Assembly (NCBI RefSeq): GCF_023721715.1
Contig: NZ_JAMDLG010000001.1
Span: 3,697,784-3,761,783, forward strand
DNA from: Parasegetibacter sp. NRK P23
Lineage (GTDB): Bacteria; Bacteroidota; Bacteroidia; Chitinophagales; Chitinophagaceae
Length of the DNA: 64,000 bases
Direction: 5' to 3'
Positions 33,695 through 41,172 of this stretch are shown here, piece by piece. A program made the translations under genes and the position numbers. Numbering within the stretch: position 1 is the first letter of the stretch; each line of letters starts with the position of its first letter. The notes beneath the pieces were generated by a model. The model did no database searches. It worked only from the letters and a program-made list of their open reading frames with translations, and was not told the origin of the DNA.

Positions 33695-34531
33695 ATGACC
33701 AGCTTATCAGCATTCAACAAATTCACATCGGAACTGGGGGAACAGGAATACGGGATGCCCGTTCTGTTTATTGGTCACGGGTCGCCAATGAATGGTATTG
33801 AAGACAATGATTTCTCCCGCCAATGGACAAACGCGGTAAAAGATATGCCCACGCCCGCCGCGGTGTTGGTGGTTTCTGCGCACTGGTTCACCAACGGTAC
33901 TAAAGTAACGGCCATGGATGCACCGCCCACGATCCACGACTTCGGTGGCTTCCCCAAAGCATTGTTCGATGTACAATACCCGGCGCCGGGTTCTCCCATA
34001 CTCGCGAAAGAAACCGCGGAGTTGCTGAAACCCGTTACGGCTGTGGAACTGAACCACGACTGGGGCCTGGACCATGGTACCTGGACCGTAATCCGCCATA
34101 TGTATCCCGACGCGAAGATACCCGTGCTGCAACTCAGCATCGACTATACCAAAGGGCCGCAGTACCATTACGACCTCGCGAAAGAATTGTATGCCCTCCG
34201 TAAAAAAGGCGTGCTCATCGTAGGCAGCGGCAACATGGTGCACAACCTCCGCATGGTGGCATGGGATAAAATGGATGTTCCCGGCTTCGGCTTCGACTGG
34301 GCACTGGAACTGAACGAAGATTTCAAAAAATTCATCGCCGAAGGCGATCACAAAGCGCTGATTCAATACGAAAAACTGGGTCGCAAGGCACAACTCGCCA
34401 TTCCTACGCCCGAACATTATCTTCCGCTGATGTACACGTTGGGGCTGAAGGGCTCAAAAGATGCCGTTTCTTTTTTCAACGACAAAGCAGTGGCGGGTTC
34501 TCTGACCATGACTTCAGTAAGATTGGGCTGA
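33695..34531 (+). CDS. ygiD: YgiD-like extradiol ring-cleavage dioxygenase family protein (4,5-DOPA dioxygenase)
   Basis: 278 residues from the ATG at 33695, chosen because a canonical AGGAGG lies 7 bp upstream; an in-frame ATG at 33646 lies before this site. The LigB-type fold is recognised from MPVLFIGHGSPMNGIEDND (first His metal ligand), VVSAHWFTNGTKV (second His), PPTIHDFGGFPKALFDVQYP, NHDWGLDHGTWTVIRHMYP and GSGNMVHNLRMV. Homologues cleave catechol-type rings with Fe or Zn. It diverges from mdaB, sharing a control region with the CRP-type site, and precedes yqgE by 27 bp. Pairing with a quinone reductase suggests a response to catechols or quinones; inference. Confidence 0.93.
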   Translation: MTSLSAFNKFTSELGEQEYGMPVLFIGHGSPMNGIEDNDFSRQWTNAVKDMPTPAAVLVVSAHWFTNGTKVTAMDAPPTIHDFGGFPKALFDVQYPAPGSPILAKETAELLKPVTAVELNHDWGLDHGTWTVIRHMYPDAKIPVLQLSIDYTKGPQYHYDLAKELYALRKKGVLIVGSGNMVHNLRMVAWDKMDVPGFGFDWALELNEDFKKFIAEGDHKALIQYEKLGRKAQLAIPTPEHYLPLMYTLGLKGSKDAVSFFNDKAVAGSLTMTSVRLG

Positions 34532-34554
34532 TTTCCGGCAGGCGGCTACCTTTG
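34522..34554 (+). promoter_or_regulatory. Promoter of yqgE, predicted leaderless transcript
   Basis: ATTG (34522-34525), a 21-base spacer, then TACCTTTG (34547-34554) fit the Bacteroidota -33/-7 pattern. The start codon follows only 4 bases after the -7 element, so transcription would begin at or within a few bases of the ATG. Confidence 0.55.
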
Positions 34555-34558
34555 GTTT

Positions 34559-34996
34559 ATGAAAGCAGGAACCGTTCTTGAAAGTACAGCGTTGCTCAAC
34601 GGAGATTTTTTTGAAGGCGCCACATTGGTCATTGTTGAATACAATGAAAACGGCGCCATGGGCTTCGTTATAAATAAGCTTTTCCCCCGCAAACTCAACG
34701 AGTTAGCAGAATTCAGCCAAACCGTTCCCTTTGATTTGTATGATGGCGGTCCGGTGGACCGTGAACACCTGTATTTCCTGCATACGAGGCCCGATCTTAT
34801 TGAAGGGGGGAAAAGGGTATTTCAACGGATGTACCTGGGTGGAGACTTCAAATCAGTGGTGGAATGCCTCGATATGGATGTTATTGAAGACTCGGAAATC
34901 CGCTTGTTTATCGGTTACTGCGGTTGGGACGCGGGTGAGTTGGAAGCGGAAATCGCCGAAGGAAGCTGGCGCGTACTGCCGAAAAATAGTTTTTAG
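34559..34996 (+). CDS. yqgE: YqgE/AlgH family protein
   Basis: 145 residues with the DUF179 pattern: KAGTVLESTALLNGDFFEGA, VIVEYNENGAMGFVINK, DLYDGGPVDREHLYFLH, and FIGYCGWDAGELEAEIAEGS WRVLP. It is a conserved bacterial protein of unknown molecular function; in other phyla it neighbours ruvX/yqgF. The Bacteroidota version is shorter than the proteobacterial one (about 185). A consensus promoter ends 4 bases before the ATG. A terminator-like hairpin lies at 35113-35136. Confidence 0.94.
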   Translation: MKAGTVLESTALLNGDFFEGATLVIVEYNENGAMGFVINKLFPRKLNELAEFSQTVPFDLYDGGPVDREHLYFLHTRPDLIEGGKRVFQRMYLGGDFKSVVECLDMDVIEDSEIRLFIGYCGWDAGELEAEIAEGSWRVLPKNSF

Positions 34997-35112
34997 CCAA
35001 TCCTGAACGGGAAAAATCCGGCAAACGGTTGCGTGTTCGTATTCCCAACACATTCCCTAATTTGCCCGCATAGCTATTTTACTCATTTACAGCAAGTGTG
35101 TGTTTTGTTTTG

Positions 35113-35136
35113 AATGCCTCCCGAAAAGGAGGCATT
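35113..35136 (+). terminator. Terminator-like hairpin after yqgE
   Basis: Perfect 9-bp stem AATGCCTCC/GGAGGCATT with CGAAAA loop, followed by TATC rather than a long T-run. Its position about 115 bp after the stop makes it the likely end of the ygiD-yqgE unit. Confidence 0.6.
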
Positions 35137-35258
35137 TATCATTCTAAGAGGTTGAAAATCAGACTAAAAAGGAAATTTTTAACAAATTGTTGCAGGCAAA
35201 CGCTTTAGTAACTATCTTGCGGCCATAAAAAAAGAAAGTCAACTGTAGAAACAGTCGA

Positions 35259-35360
35259 CCTCTAACGATTGCTTGCCATATGAAAAAGTTCGAGTAATCT
35301 TGTTTTTTTAGTTCTCTTAGGCCTCTAACACTTGCTTTGTCACTTCTACGATTGCTTGCC
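35259..35360 (+). repeat. Three short direct repeats
   Basis: Copies at 35259-35277, 35322-35340 and 35343-35360 follow CYTCTAACGATTGCTTGCC. The first and last share 13 identical bases (ACGATTGCTTGCC) and each is followed by (A)TATGAA. The middle copy is degenerate. Confidence 0.5.
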
Positions 35361-35503
35361 TATGAACTATCTTTCTGAACTGGAACAAAGATACCACGAC
35401 TACCTGCGCGGGAAAAATCAAATTTTAGACGTTTTTATCATGCCCAAAACAGGGAGATGTTCACAAAACCCTTATTGGTATTGATTTTGAGGAAATATAA
35501 CTT

Positions 35504-37060
35504 ATGAGTTCCAACCGGTTTACAGACGCATTATTTCAATTGGTTCTTTCGCTGGAAAAGTCGGAAAAAAGGCATTTCAAGCTCTATATAAAAAGAAGTT
35601 CGGCCAAAGAAGACCTTCGCATCATCCAATTGTTCGACGCATTGGATAAAATGACCGAATACGATGAGCGCCCGCTGCTGAAAAAACTGGCCCCCATCAC
35701 CAAATCGCAGCTCGCCAACCTTAAAACACACTTATACAAGCAGTTACTGTCGAGTTTGCGCATCCTGAAAACGGCCGACAGCATCGACCTCCAACTGAGT
35801 GAGCACCTCGATCACGCCCGTGTACTGTACAACAAGGGCCTGAAGCAACAGGCGTTGAAAATCCTCGAAAAAGCCAAGGAACTGGCCAAAGCCAACCACA
35901 AATACAATTACCTCGCCCAGGTGATTTCGCTCGAAAAGAAAATTGAAACCCTGCACATCACCAGGAGCGAGCAGGAAAAAACGGAAAAACTGGCCGAAGA
36001 AGCCCTCGATATCTCGAACCACATCAACAGTGTGGTGCGCCTTTCCAACCTCGCGCTCCTGTTGTACAGGTGGTACATCAAGAATGGCCATGCACGGAAT
36101 GAGGAAGATGAAAAAGATATCCGGAAGTTCTTTAAGGAGAACCTTCCGCCGGATGCACACCTTGTGACCGATTTCTACGAGAAACTCTACCTCTACCAAA
36201 GTTATTGCTGGTACGCGTTCGTGCGCCAGGACTTCTTAATGTACTACCGTTACAGCCGTAAATGGATCGATCTGTATATTGAACAGCCCTCCATGAAAAT
36301 GGTGGAAACGGGCCACTATATTAAAGGAATGCACAACCTGCTGAACGCGCATTTCGACCTGAGGAACTTCTCGGAATTTGAAAAAACACTGCGGGAATTC
36401 AAAGCTTTCGAGCATGAATACGAAGACCGCCTGCACGATAACTTCAGGATCCACACCTTCATCTACATCAGCAGTGCACGCATCAACCAGCACCTCATGC
36501 AGGGCACCTTCGCCGAAGGACTCAAGATCATGCCGGAGATCGCTGAAAAGATGAACGAATACGCATTGTATGTGGATACCCACCGCCTGCTCGTATTCAA
36601 CTACAAAATGGCCACCATGCACTTCGGGGCCGGAAATTACAGTACGTCCATCGACTACCTGCAAAAGATCATGCAGGGACAGGGCGACCTGCGCATCGAC
36701 CTGCAATGTTACGCCCGCCTGCTGCACCTGATGGCGCATTACGAATTACAGAACTACGATATTATAGAATCACTCACCAAATCGGTGTACCGGTTCATGG
36801 CGAAAATGAACAACCTCACCGTAGTGGAAGAAGAAATGTTCCGCTTCCTGCGGCACAACTTCAACGTATCGCCACGGAAACTGAAGCCGGAACTGGAGAA
36901 ATTCCTTCATAACATCAAGCACCTCGAGAAGAACCGCTTCGAAACCAGGGCTTTCGCTTACCTCGATGTTATTTCTTGGGTGGAAAGTAAGGTATATGAA
37001 AAGCCGATGAGCGAAATTATTCATGGGAAATACCTGGAAAGCAAACGGAGTAAGAAGTAA
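35504..37060 (+). CDS. Large helical TPR-like protein, unknown function
   Basis: 518 residues, no signal peptide or membrane segment, mostly alpha-helical with repeat-like units (ARVLYNKGLKQQALKILEKA; MATMHFGAGNYSTSIDYLQK). It looks like a conserved cytosolic protein of Chitinophagaceae, but I cannot name a family. The N-terminus (FQLVLSLEKSEKRHFKLYIK) and the segment DALDKMTEYDERPLLKKLAP resemble a conserved helical module. A long leader with repeats precedes it. It is monocistronic and converges with the M48 protease gene. Confidence 0.8.
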   Translation: MSSNRFTDALFQLVLSLEKSEKRHFKLYIKRSSAKEDLRIIQLFDALDKMTEYDERPLLKKLAPITKSQLANLKTHLYKQLLSSLRILKTADSIDLQLSEHLDHARVLYNKGLKQQALKILEKAKELAKANHKYNYLAQVISLEKKIETLHITRSEQEKTEKLAEEALDISNHINSVVRLSNLALLLYRWYIKNGHARNEEDEKDIRKFFKENLPPDAHLVTDFYEKLYLYQSYCWYAFVRQDFLMYYRYSRKWIDLYIEQPSMKMVETGHYIKGMHNLLNAHFDLRNFSEFEKTLREFKAFEHEYEDRLHDNFRIHTFIYISSARINQHLMQGTFAEGLKIMPEIAEKMNEYALYVDTHRLLVFNYKMATMHFGAGNYSTSIDYLQKIMQGQGDLRIDLQCYARLLHLMAHYELQNYDIIESLTKSVYRFMAKMNNLTVVEEEMFRFLRHNFNVSPRKLKPELEKFLHNIKHLEKNRFETRAFAYLDVISWVESKVYEKPMSEIIHGKYLESKRSKK

Positions 37061-37122
37061 GCGGGAAATTAAGCGCATTTATGCTGCCCGGAATTTTAGG
37101 TAGAATAGTTGGCAATTGGATT

Positions 37123-37914
37123 TCAGTACCGGAGTATTGCCTTCACTTTTTCCCAGGTTTCATCGGTTAAAACAGGCTTGTAGCCTGCAACATCACCTTT
37201 GCTGTGCGCAATAATATATTCCGCCCTTTCTTTCAGGTCCGGATGCGTGCTCATCCAGGTTAAGTATTTTGTCGCTTCCGGCTCGCCGTCTGCAAGTTTA
37301 TACAGGAAATCGGCAAGAGGCCGTGGATCAACATTGGCTTGCTCTAAATAATCTACCGCTGTAATATCCGCCTCCTTTTCCAGGCTTCTGTCGAAGGCGG
37401 AAGAAGAAAGAATTTTCGCGGCTTTCCTGGTGACCTCTCCGTTACCGGTGGTCGCGGACAATAACACAGAAAGTCCCATCTCTTTTACCAGCTTCTTCAT
37501 TACATGGTTCAGTTGGATATGAGCAATTTCATGGCACACAACACCGGCTAATTCCTCCTGATTTTCAGCATTTAAAATCAACCCGCTGTAGATGATTAAG
37601 TGTGCGTTTGGCAAAGCGAAAGCATTGATCTCATCTTTTTCAAGAATATGAACTTTCAACTTATCTCTGCTGATCCCGTTCGCGTTGCAGATATGCGTTA
37701 TGATGCTGTCAACAGCGTTAACAACAGGAGCATCAGTAATTTCTTTGTCCTGCTGTTTGAAAATCTTCCAAAAAAAATCGCCAAGTTTCTGCTCAGTTTT
37801 ATCAGAAACCTGCTGCACTTTAAAGATGCCCACCCAGTTTATTTGTGACAGGGAAAACCAAGCGGCGAAAAAAAGGGAAACGGTTACTATACCTTGAAGA
37901 AGGGGCTTTTTCAT
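37123..37914 (-). CDS. M48 family metallopeptidase
   Basis: Start at MKKPLLQ (37914), overlapping the preceding stop by 4 bp (ATGA). A signal or anchor helix (GIVTVSLFFAAWFSL) leads a periplasmic M48 peptidase with the zinc site HEIAH (128-132) in ELAGVVCHEIAHIQLNH and the third ligand in SLEKEADITAVDYLEQ. The INAFALPNAHLIIYSGLI motif is typical of BepA/YfgC-like M48 enzymes, which maintain outer-membrane assembly. It is the last gene of a four-gene minus-strand operon of small membrane proteins. Confidence 0.93.
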   Translation of the reverse strand: MKKPLLQGIVTVSLFFAAWFSLSQINWVGIFKVQQVSDKTEQKLGDFFWKIFKQQDKEITDAPVVNAVDSIITHICNANGISRDKLKVHILEKDEINAFALPNAHLIIYSGLILNAENQEELAGVVCHEIAHIQLNHVMKKLVKEMGLSVLLSATTGNGEVTRKAAKILSSSAFDRSLEKEADITAVDYLEQANVDPRPLADFLYKLADGEPEATKYLTWMSTHPDLKERAEYIIAHSKGDVAGYKPVLTDETWEKVKAILRY

Positions 37915-38348
37915 AATTTCTGTTTGCAAAGCATATTCGTCAGCGTGCCGTAGAACCACCATTCAATATGGATTCCCTTTCTGGTTTGAATAGCGGTGTA
38001 AATGGTTGCGACGAATTCTGCCAGGTTGAATGCCAACACCACGATTACATAAGCAATGTATCGATTGGTTACGACCTCGTCTCCGATAATGATTGATATC
38101 GTCCACCAAAATCCGAAACTGTTGATAAAAAGCATGGACAATTGAGACAACAAGGCCTGTGTACAATGCCATCGGACAAAATAAGTTGACTTTCTATTGC
38201 CCACATAAAATATCAGCGTGGCGATCAGGTTGATGATTGGCAGGGGAAGTCCGACCACTATAGCGATTAAGGACATCAAATAACTGCCTGAAGCCCTCTC
38301 CGCCTCGTGTTCGCCGGGTTCATAACTGAATTTTTTCGTTTGTATCAT
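37911..38348 (-). CDS. DUF4870/Tic20-like small membrane protein
   Basis: 145 residues with four predicted membrane helices (SLIAIVVGLPLPIINLIATL; STYFVRWHCTQALLSQLSML; WWTISIIIGDEVVTNRYIAY; IVVLAFNLAEFVATIYTAI) and the family-like phrase FYVGNRKSTYFVRWHCTQAL. Function unknown. It is joined by 4-bp overlaps to both neighbours, so it is translated with the M48 protease and the DUF2752 protein. Confidence 0.8.
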   Translation of the reverse strand: MIQTKKFSYEPGEHEAERASGSYLMSLIAIVVGLPLPIINLIATLIFYVGNRKSTYFVRWHCTQALLSQLSMLFINSFGFWWTISIIIGDEVVTNRYIAYVIVVLAFNLAEFVATIYTAIQTRKGIHIEWWFYGTLTNMLCKQKL

Positions 38349-38755
38349 AGTCCTTTAGTAATGTTCCAGATCCAGTTGATAACTATAAGCATGATCAGCG
38401 GAATGGCATACTTTGGCTTTCTCAGGCCGGCTTCAATTCTCTTGTAAAAATTAAATAATGAACTACTTCTCCTGGCAAGATCAACAGCTATCCAAACCGG
38501 CGCGATAAGCATGATCAGCGCGATTACATAACCCAGCGGATTCAGCAGGAAAGCATCGCCATACCTTCCGTTTAATAATGAAACCACGGATCTTGTTGCG
38601 CCACAGGAAGGGCAGGGTATATCCGTTGCGTGCTTAAGCAGGCAAACTTCAGCTGTTTTATTCCCGGCCAGACCTGGAATAAAGGCGTAATAGAGCCAGA
38701 TATACCCTGCTGAACAGGCTATAAAGAGGATCAGGTATAGCTTGTTCCTGTTCAT
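38345..38755 (-). CDS. DUF2752 domain membrane protein
   Basis: 136 residues. The family motif is complete: CLLKHATDIPCPSCGATRSV followed by LNGRYGDAFLLNPLGYV, with a CPxCGxTR cysteine pair. Hydrophobic helices flank it (LYLILFIACSAGYIWLYYAF; IALIMLIAPVWIAVDLA). DUF2752 proteins are common with TM2-domain proteins in Bacteroidota, function unknown. It overlaps the DUF4870-like gene and follows the TM2 gene by 4 bp. Confidence 0.92.
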   Translation of the reverse strand: MNRNKLYLILFIACSAGYIWLYYAFIPGLAGNKTAEVCLLKHATDIPCPSCGATRSVVSLLNGRYGDAFLLNPLGYVIALIMLIAPVWIAVDLARRSSSLFNFYKRIEAGLRKPKYAIPLIMLIVINWIWNITKGL

Positions 38756-38759
38756 ATCA

Positions 38760-39098
38760 TTAATACAGGAATTGCTGAATTTTTTGCATATTCTTTTCTC
38801 TGGTCGCGGATTGAATCAGAAACCAGTCAACAATCGCCCAGATTCCAAAACCTCCGCAAGTAAGGAGTTTACCTACTCCAAGCCCGGTATCCCCTATCAT
38901 AAAACGGTCTATCCCAAAGCTGCCGGCTAAAATTGAAACGATAAGCGTTGTGGTAGGGTCACTAAATTGTGTAGTGGCCAACATCGGCCACTTCGCATCA
39001 TCAAGCGTAAGCAATTTTTCCCTGATCATGTGCATGTGGTGGCTTTCAAAGAACTTTCCATTTGACATCAGAAACATGTCAACTTTTTGTGCATCCAT
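38760..39098 (-). CDS. TM2 domain-containing protein
   Basis: 112 residues. A soluble N-terminus (VDMFLMSNGKFFESHHMHMI) precedes the TM2 domain: VSILAGSFGIDRFMIGDTGL and VGKLLTCGGFGIWAIVDWFL, two helices with the DRF motif in the loop. It is the first gene of the four-gene membrane operon. TM2 proteins are thought to be structural or sensing membrane proteins; no activity can be assigned. Confidence 0.93.
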   Translation of the reverse strand: MDAQKVDMFLMSNGKFFESHHMHMIREKLLTLDDAKWPMLATTQFSDPTTTLIVSILAGSFGIDRFMIGDTGLGVGKLLTCGGFGIWAIVDWFLIQSATREKNMQKIQQFLY

Positions 39099-39279
39099 TT
39101 TTTCTACGGTTTTTACATTATCCTACTCGTCAGGCTTTTCGGGTTACGCCCCATGTATTTTGCAGGAGCATGGCCTCCTTTTGGGCATCAAAATACTCAT
39201 ACTTTTGATTTGCCGGTAAAAAGATGGTATGTATTTGTATTTTACGCGCCGGTGAAGATTCATATACACGGTTTTCCCA

Positions 39280-40716
39280 TCAGTATTCCAGCACCACTTC
39301 CAGTTCGCAGCCCGCTCCCGGAGCGGAGCGGAGGTCCATCTTCCCATTGTACAAACTGATGCGGTTCCGGATATTGGACAGCCCGATGCCCGTGGTTGGA
39401 GTGTCGGATTTCAGCCCTTTACCATTATCGCGCACCCCAAGTTTTATTTTGTTCCCGGGCTGTTGGATGATGGCGATCTCTATTTTGTTGCCGTCCGCGT
39501 GTTTCAGGATGTTGTTCACCTGCTCCTGGATGATCCTGAAAAGCGTCAGCTTCACTTCTTCGGGCACTTCTTCCGTTTTAAAGTTGGAATAATCTACATA
39601 GACCCGGTATTTGCCGGAGGCTGAAATATGTTCGGCGATTTCGTTCACCGCGGTCACGAGCGAGTGCTCGCTGAAAGTGGCCGGCGCGAGCTGGTGCGAC
39701 AGTGTCCTTATTTCCCGTATGGCCAGTTTTATATTTTCATGGCTCTTTTGCAGGAAATCATGCTGGGCTTCCCCCTTCAGCAACATGTCCAGGTAGATCT
39801 GACAAACGGCGAGTATCTGGATGATGTTGTCGTGCAGTTCCCGCCCGAAGTGGTAACGTTCCTTTTCCTGGGTGCGGATAATGGTTTGCAGTATCTCCTT
39901 CTGCCTTTCGGCTTCTTCCTGTAACCGGAGCGCTTCTTCCTCTTTCTCCCGGGTAATGTCCTGCATGGCACCCACCATCCTGACGGGTGTGCCGTGCGCG
40001 TCGTACACGATGTAGGCGCGATCGAACACGTAGGCGTAGGAGCCATCGGCTTTCAGGTAACGGTATTCCGCTTTCCAGGTATTGTCATCGCCCGGATCAC
40101 TGAGTTTTTCTTCCACGCTCATCGCTATCCGCTCCATGTCTTCGGGATGGATCAGTTTTTTCCAGGAGGAAACCGGTTGTGAGCCAGCGTTATACGGGTA
40201 GCCGAAAAGCCGGTAGTAGCTGATGTTGTAGTAAATTTCATTAGAAACCAGGTCCCAGTCCCAGATGGCGTCGGAGGTGGCTTTGCTCACGTAACTGTAC
40301 CGGTCGTTGCTGATTTTAAGGTCCTCAATGTATTTCTTCCTTTCGAAACTGTAAGAGATGCTTTTTTCCAGCATGGAGCCGTTGATCTCCCCTTTCACGA
40401 GATAATCCTGGACCCCGAGCCCCAATGTATCGATCCCGAAATTTTTGTTGGCGAAGCCTGTGAGCACGATCACGGGGATGTTTTCCGCGAAACCGATCAT
40501 CTCTTTAATGGATTCCATGCCGCTGCTGTCGGGCAGGGAAAGGTCCAGCAGGATAAGGTCCACCGCCACTTTTTTCACCAGCAGCCGGGCTTCCGCAAGC
40601 GTAACGGCCTGTACGATATTGAAATGCGGATGGTACTCGCGCAGGTATTCCCTGACCAGGAAAAAATCACCTGGATTGTCTTCAACAACAAGGATATGCA
40701 GGTTATCAGGCAGCAT
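39280..40716 (-). CDS. Hybrid response regulator-PAS-histidine kinase
   Basis: Start chosen at MLPDNLHILVVEDNP (40716), which puts the receiver's acidic pocket at the N-terminus. The receiver (about 1-125) has phospho-acceptor Asp in DLILLDLSLPDSSG. A PAS_3 domain follows (AIWDWDLVSNEIYYNISYYR; WKAEYRYLKADGSYAYVFDR). Then come a coiled coil and a HisKA_3 kinase with ERYHFGRELHDNIIQILAVC and an ATPase domain (NGKGLKSDTPTTGIGLSNIR). It starts 12 bp after the Rcp1-type regulator stop and belongs to a three-gene signalling operon. The ligand of the PAS domain is unknown. Confidence 0.93.
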   Translation of the reverse strand: MLPDNLHILVVEDNPGDFFLVREYLREYHPHFNIVQAVTLAEARLLVKKVAVDLILLDLSLPDSSGMESIKEMIGFAENIPVIVLTGFANKNFGIDTLGLGVQDYLVKGEINGSMLEKSISYSFERKKYIEDLKISNDRYSYVSKATSDAIWDWDLVSNEIYYNISYYRLFGYPYNAGSQPVSSWKKLIHPEDMERIAMSVEEKLSDPGDDNTWKAEYRYLKADGSYAYVFDRAYIVYDAHGTPVRMVGAMQDITREKEEEALRLQEEAERQKEILQTIIRTQEKERYHFGRELHDNIIQILAVCQIYLDMLLKGEAQHDFLQKSHENIKLAIREIRTLSHQLAPATFSEHSLVTAVNEIAEHISASGKYRVYVDYSNFKTEEVPEEVKLTLFRIIQEQVNNILKHADGNKIEIAIIQQPGNKIKLGVRDNGKGLKSDTPTTGIGLSNIRNRISLYNGKMDLRSAPGAGCELEVVLEY

Positions 40717-40727
40717 TGTGGCAACAA

Positions 40728-41162
40728 TTAGTGGGTGGGTAATTTTACCAGTGATATCCAGAAATGCTCGATCGATCCTATAACGTCCATGAATTTGTTG
40801 AAATCTACGGGTTTGGTGATGTAACAATTGGCGTAGGATGCATAAGCGCTCTGAATATCATTCCTGGAAGATGATGTTGTGAGCATAACCACGGGAATTG
40901 TTTTCAGCGATTCGGATTGTTTGATGTAACTGAGTACTTCCAGTCCATCAATGCGGGGCAGGTTAATATCGAGGAGTATAATGTCGGGCGTGATGGCATC
41001 AGCATAACCTTCTTTCTTATCCAGGTAAAAGATGGCTTGTTCTCCATCGCGCACCACGTTCACGGAATTTTTAATCCGTCCCTCTTTCAGGGCTTCCAGC
41101 GTGAGTATCACATCACCTTCATTGTCTTCTACCAGTAAAATCTTTATTTCATCCGTTTGCAT
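40728..41162 (-). CDS. Single-domain response regulator, Rcp1-like
   Basis: Start at MQTDEIKILLVEDNEGD (41162), 144 residues, receiver only. Phospho-acceptor Asp lies in PDIILLDINLPRIDGLEVL; TTSS and KPVDF provide the conserved Thr/Ser and Lys. It resembles cyanobacterial phytochrome-partner Rcp1 proteins, which are commonly placed after PAS/GAF kinases. It lies 10 bp after the kinase stop and 11 bp before the hybrid kinase, so it probably relays phosphate between them. Confidence 0.94.
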   Translation of the reverse strand: MQTDEIKILLVEDNEGDVILTLEALKEGRIKNSVNVVRDGEQAIFYLDKKEGYADAITPDIILLDINLPRIDGLEVLSYIKQSESLKTIPVVMLTTSSSRNDIQSAYASYANCYITKPVDFNKFMDVIGSIEHFWISLVKLPTH

Positions 41163-41172
41163 GGAAAAAGGT

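Larger units (their letters stand above)
34997..35503. other. 507-bp intergenic region with terminator, repeats and mini-ORFs
   Basis: It contains a hairpin after yqgE (35113-35136), an imperfect inverted repeat GTCAACTGT/ACAGTCGAC (35238-35259) and three related repeats (35259-35360). It also has two tiny open frames following repeat copies (35280-35297, 5 codons; 35362-35484, 40 codons). No known RNA family is recognised. It is probably a long leader or control region of the gene at 35504. Confidence 0.4.

Noticed and set aside
38370-38522. Repeated GCATGATCAGCG within the DUF2752 gene
   Set aside because: Two copies encode the same LIMLI-type hydrophobic motif; explained by coding of repeated membrane-helix residues.
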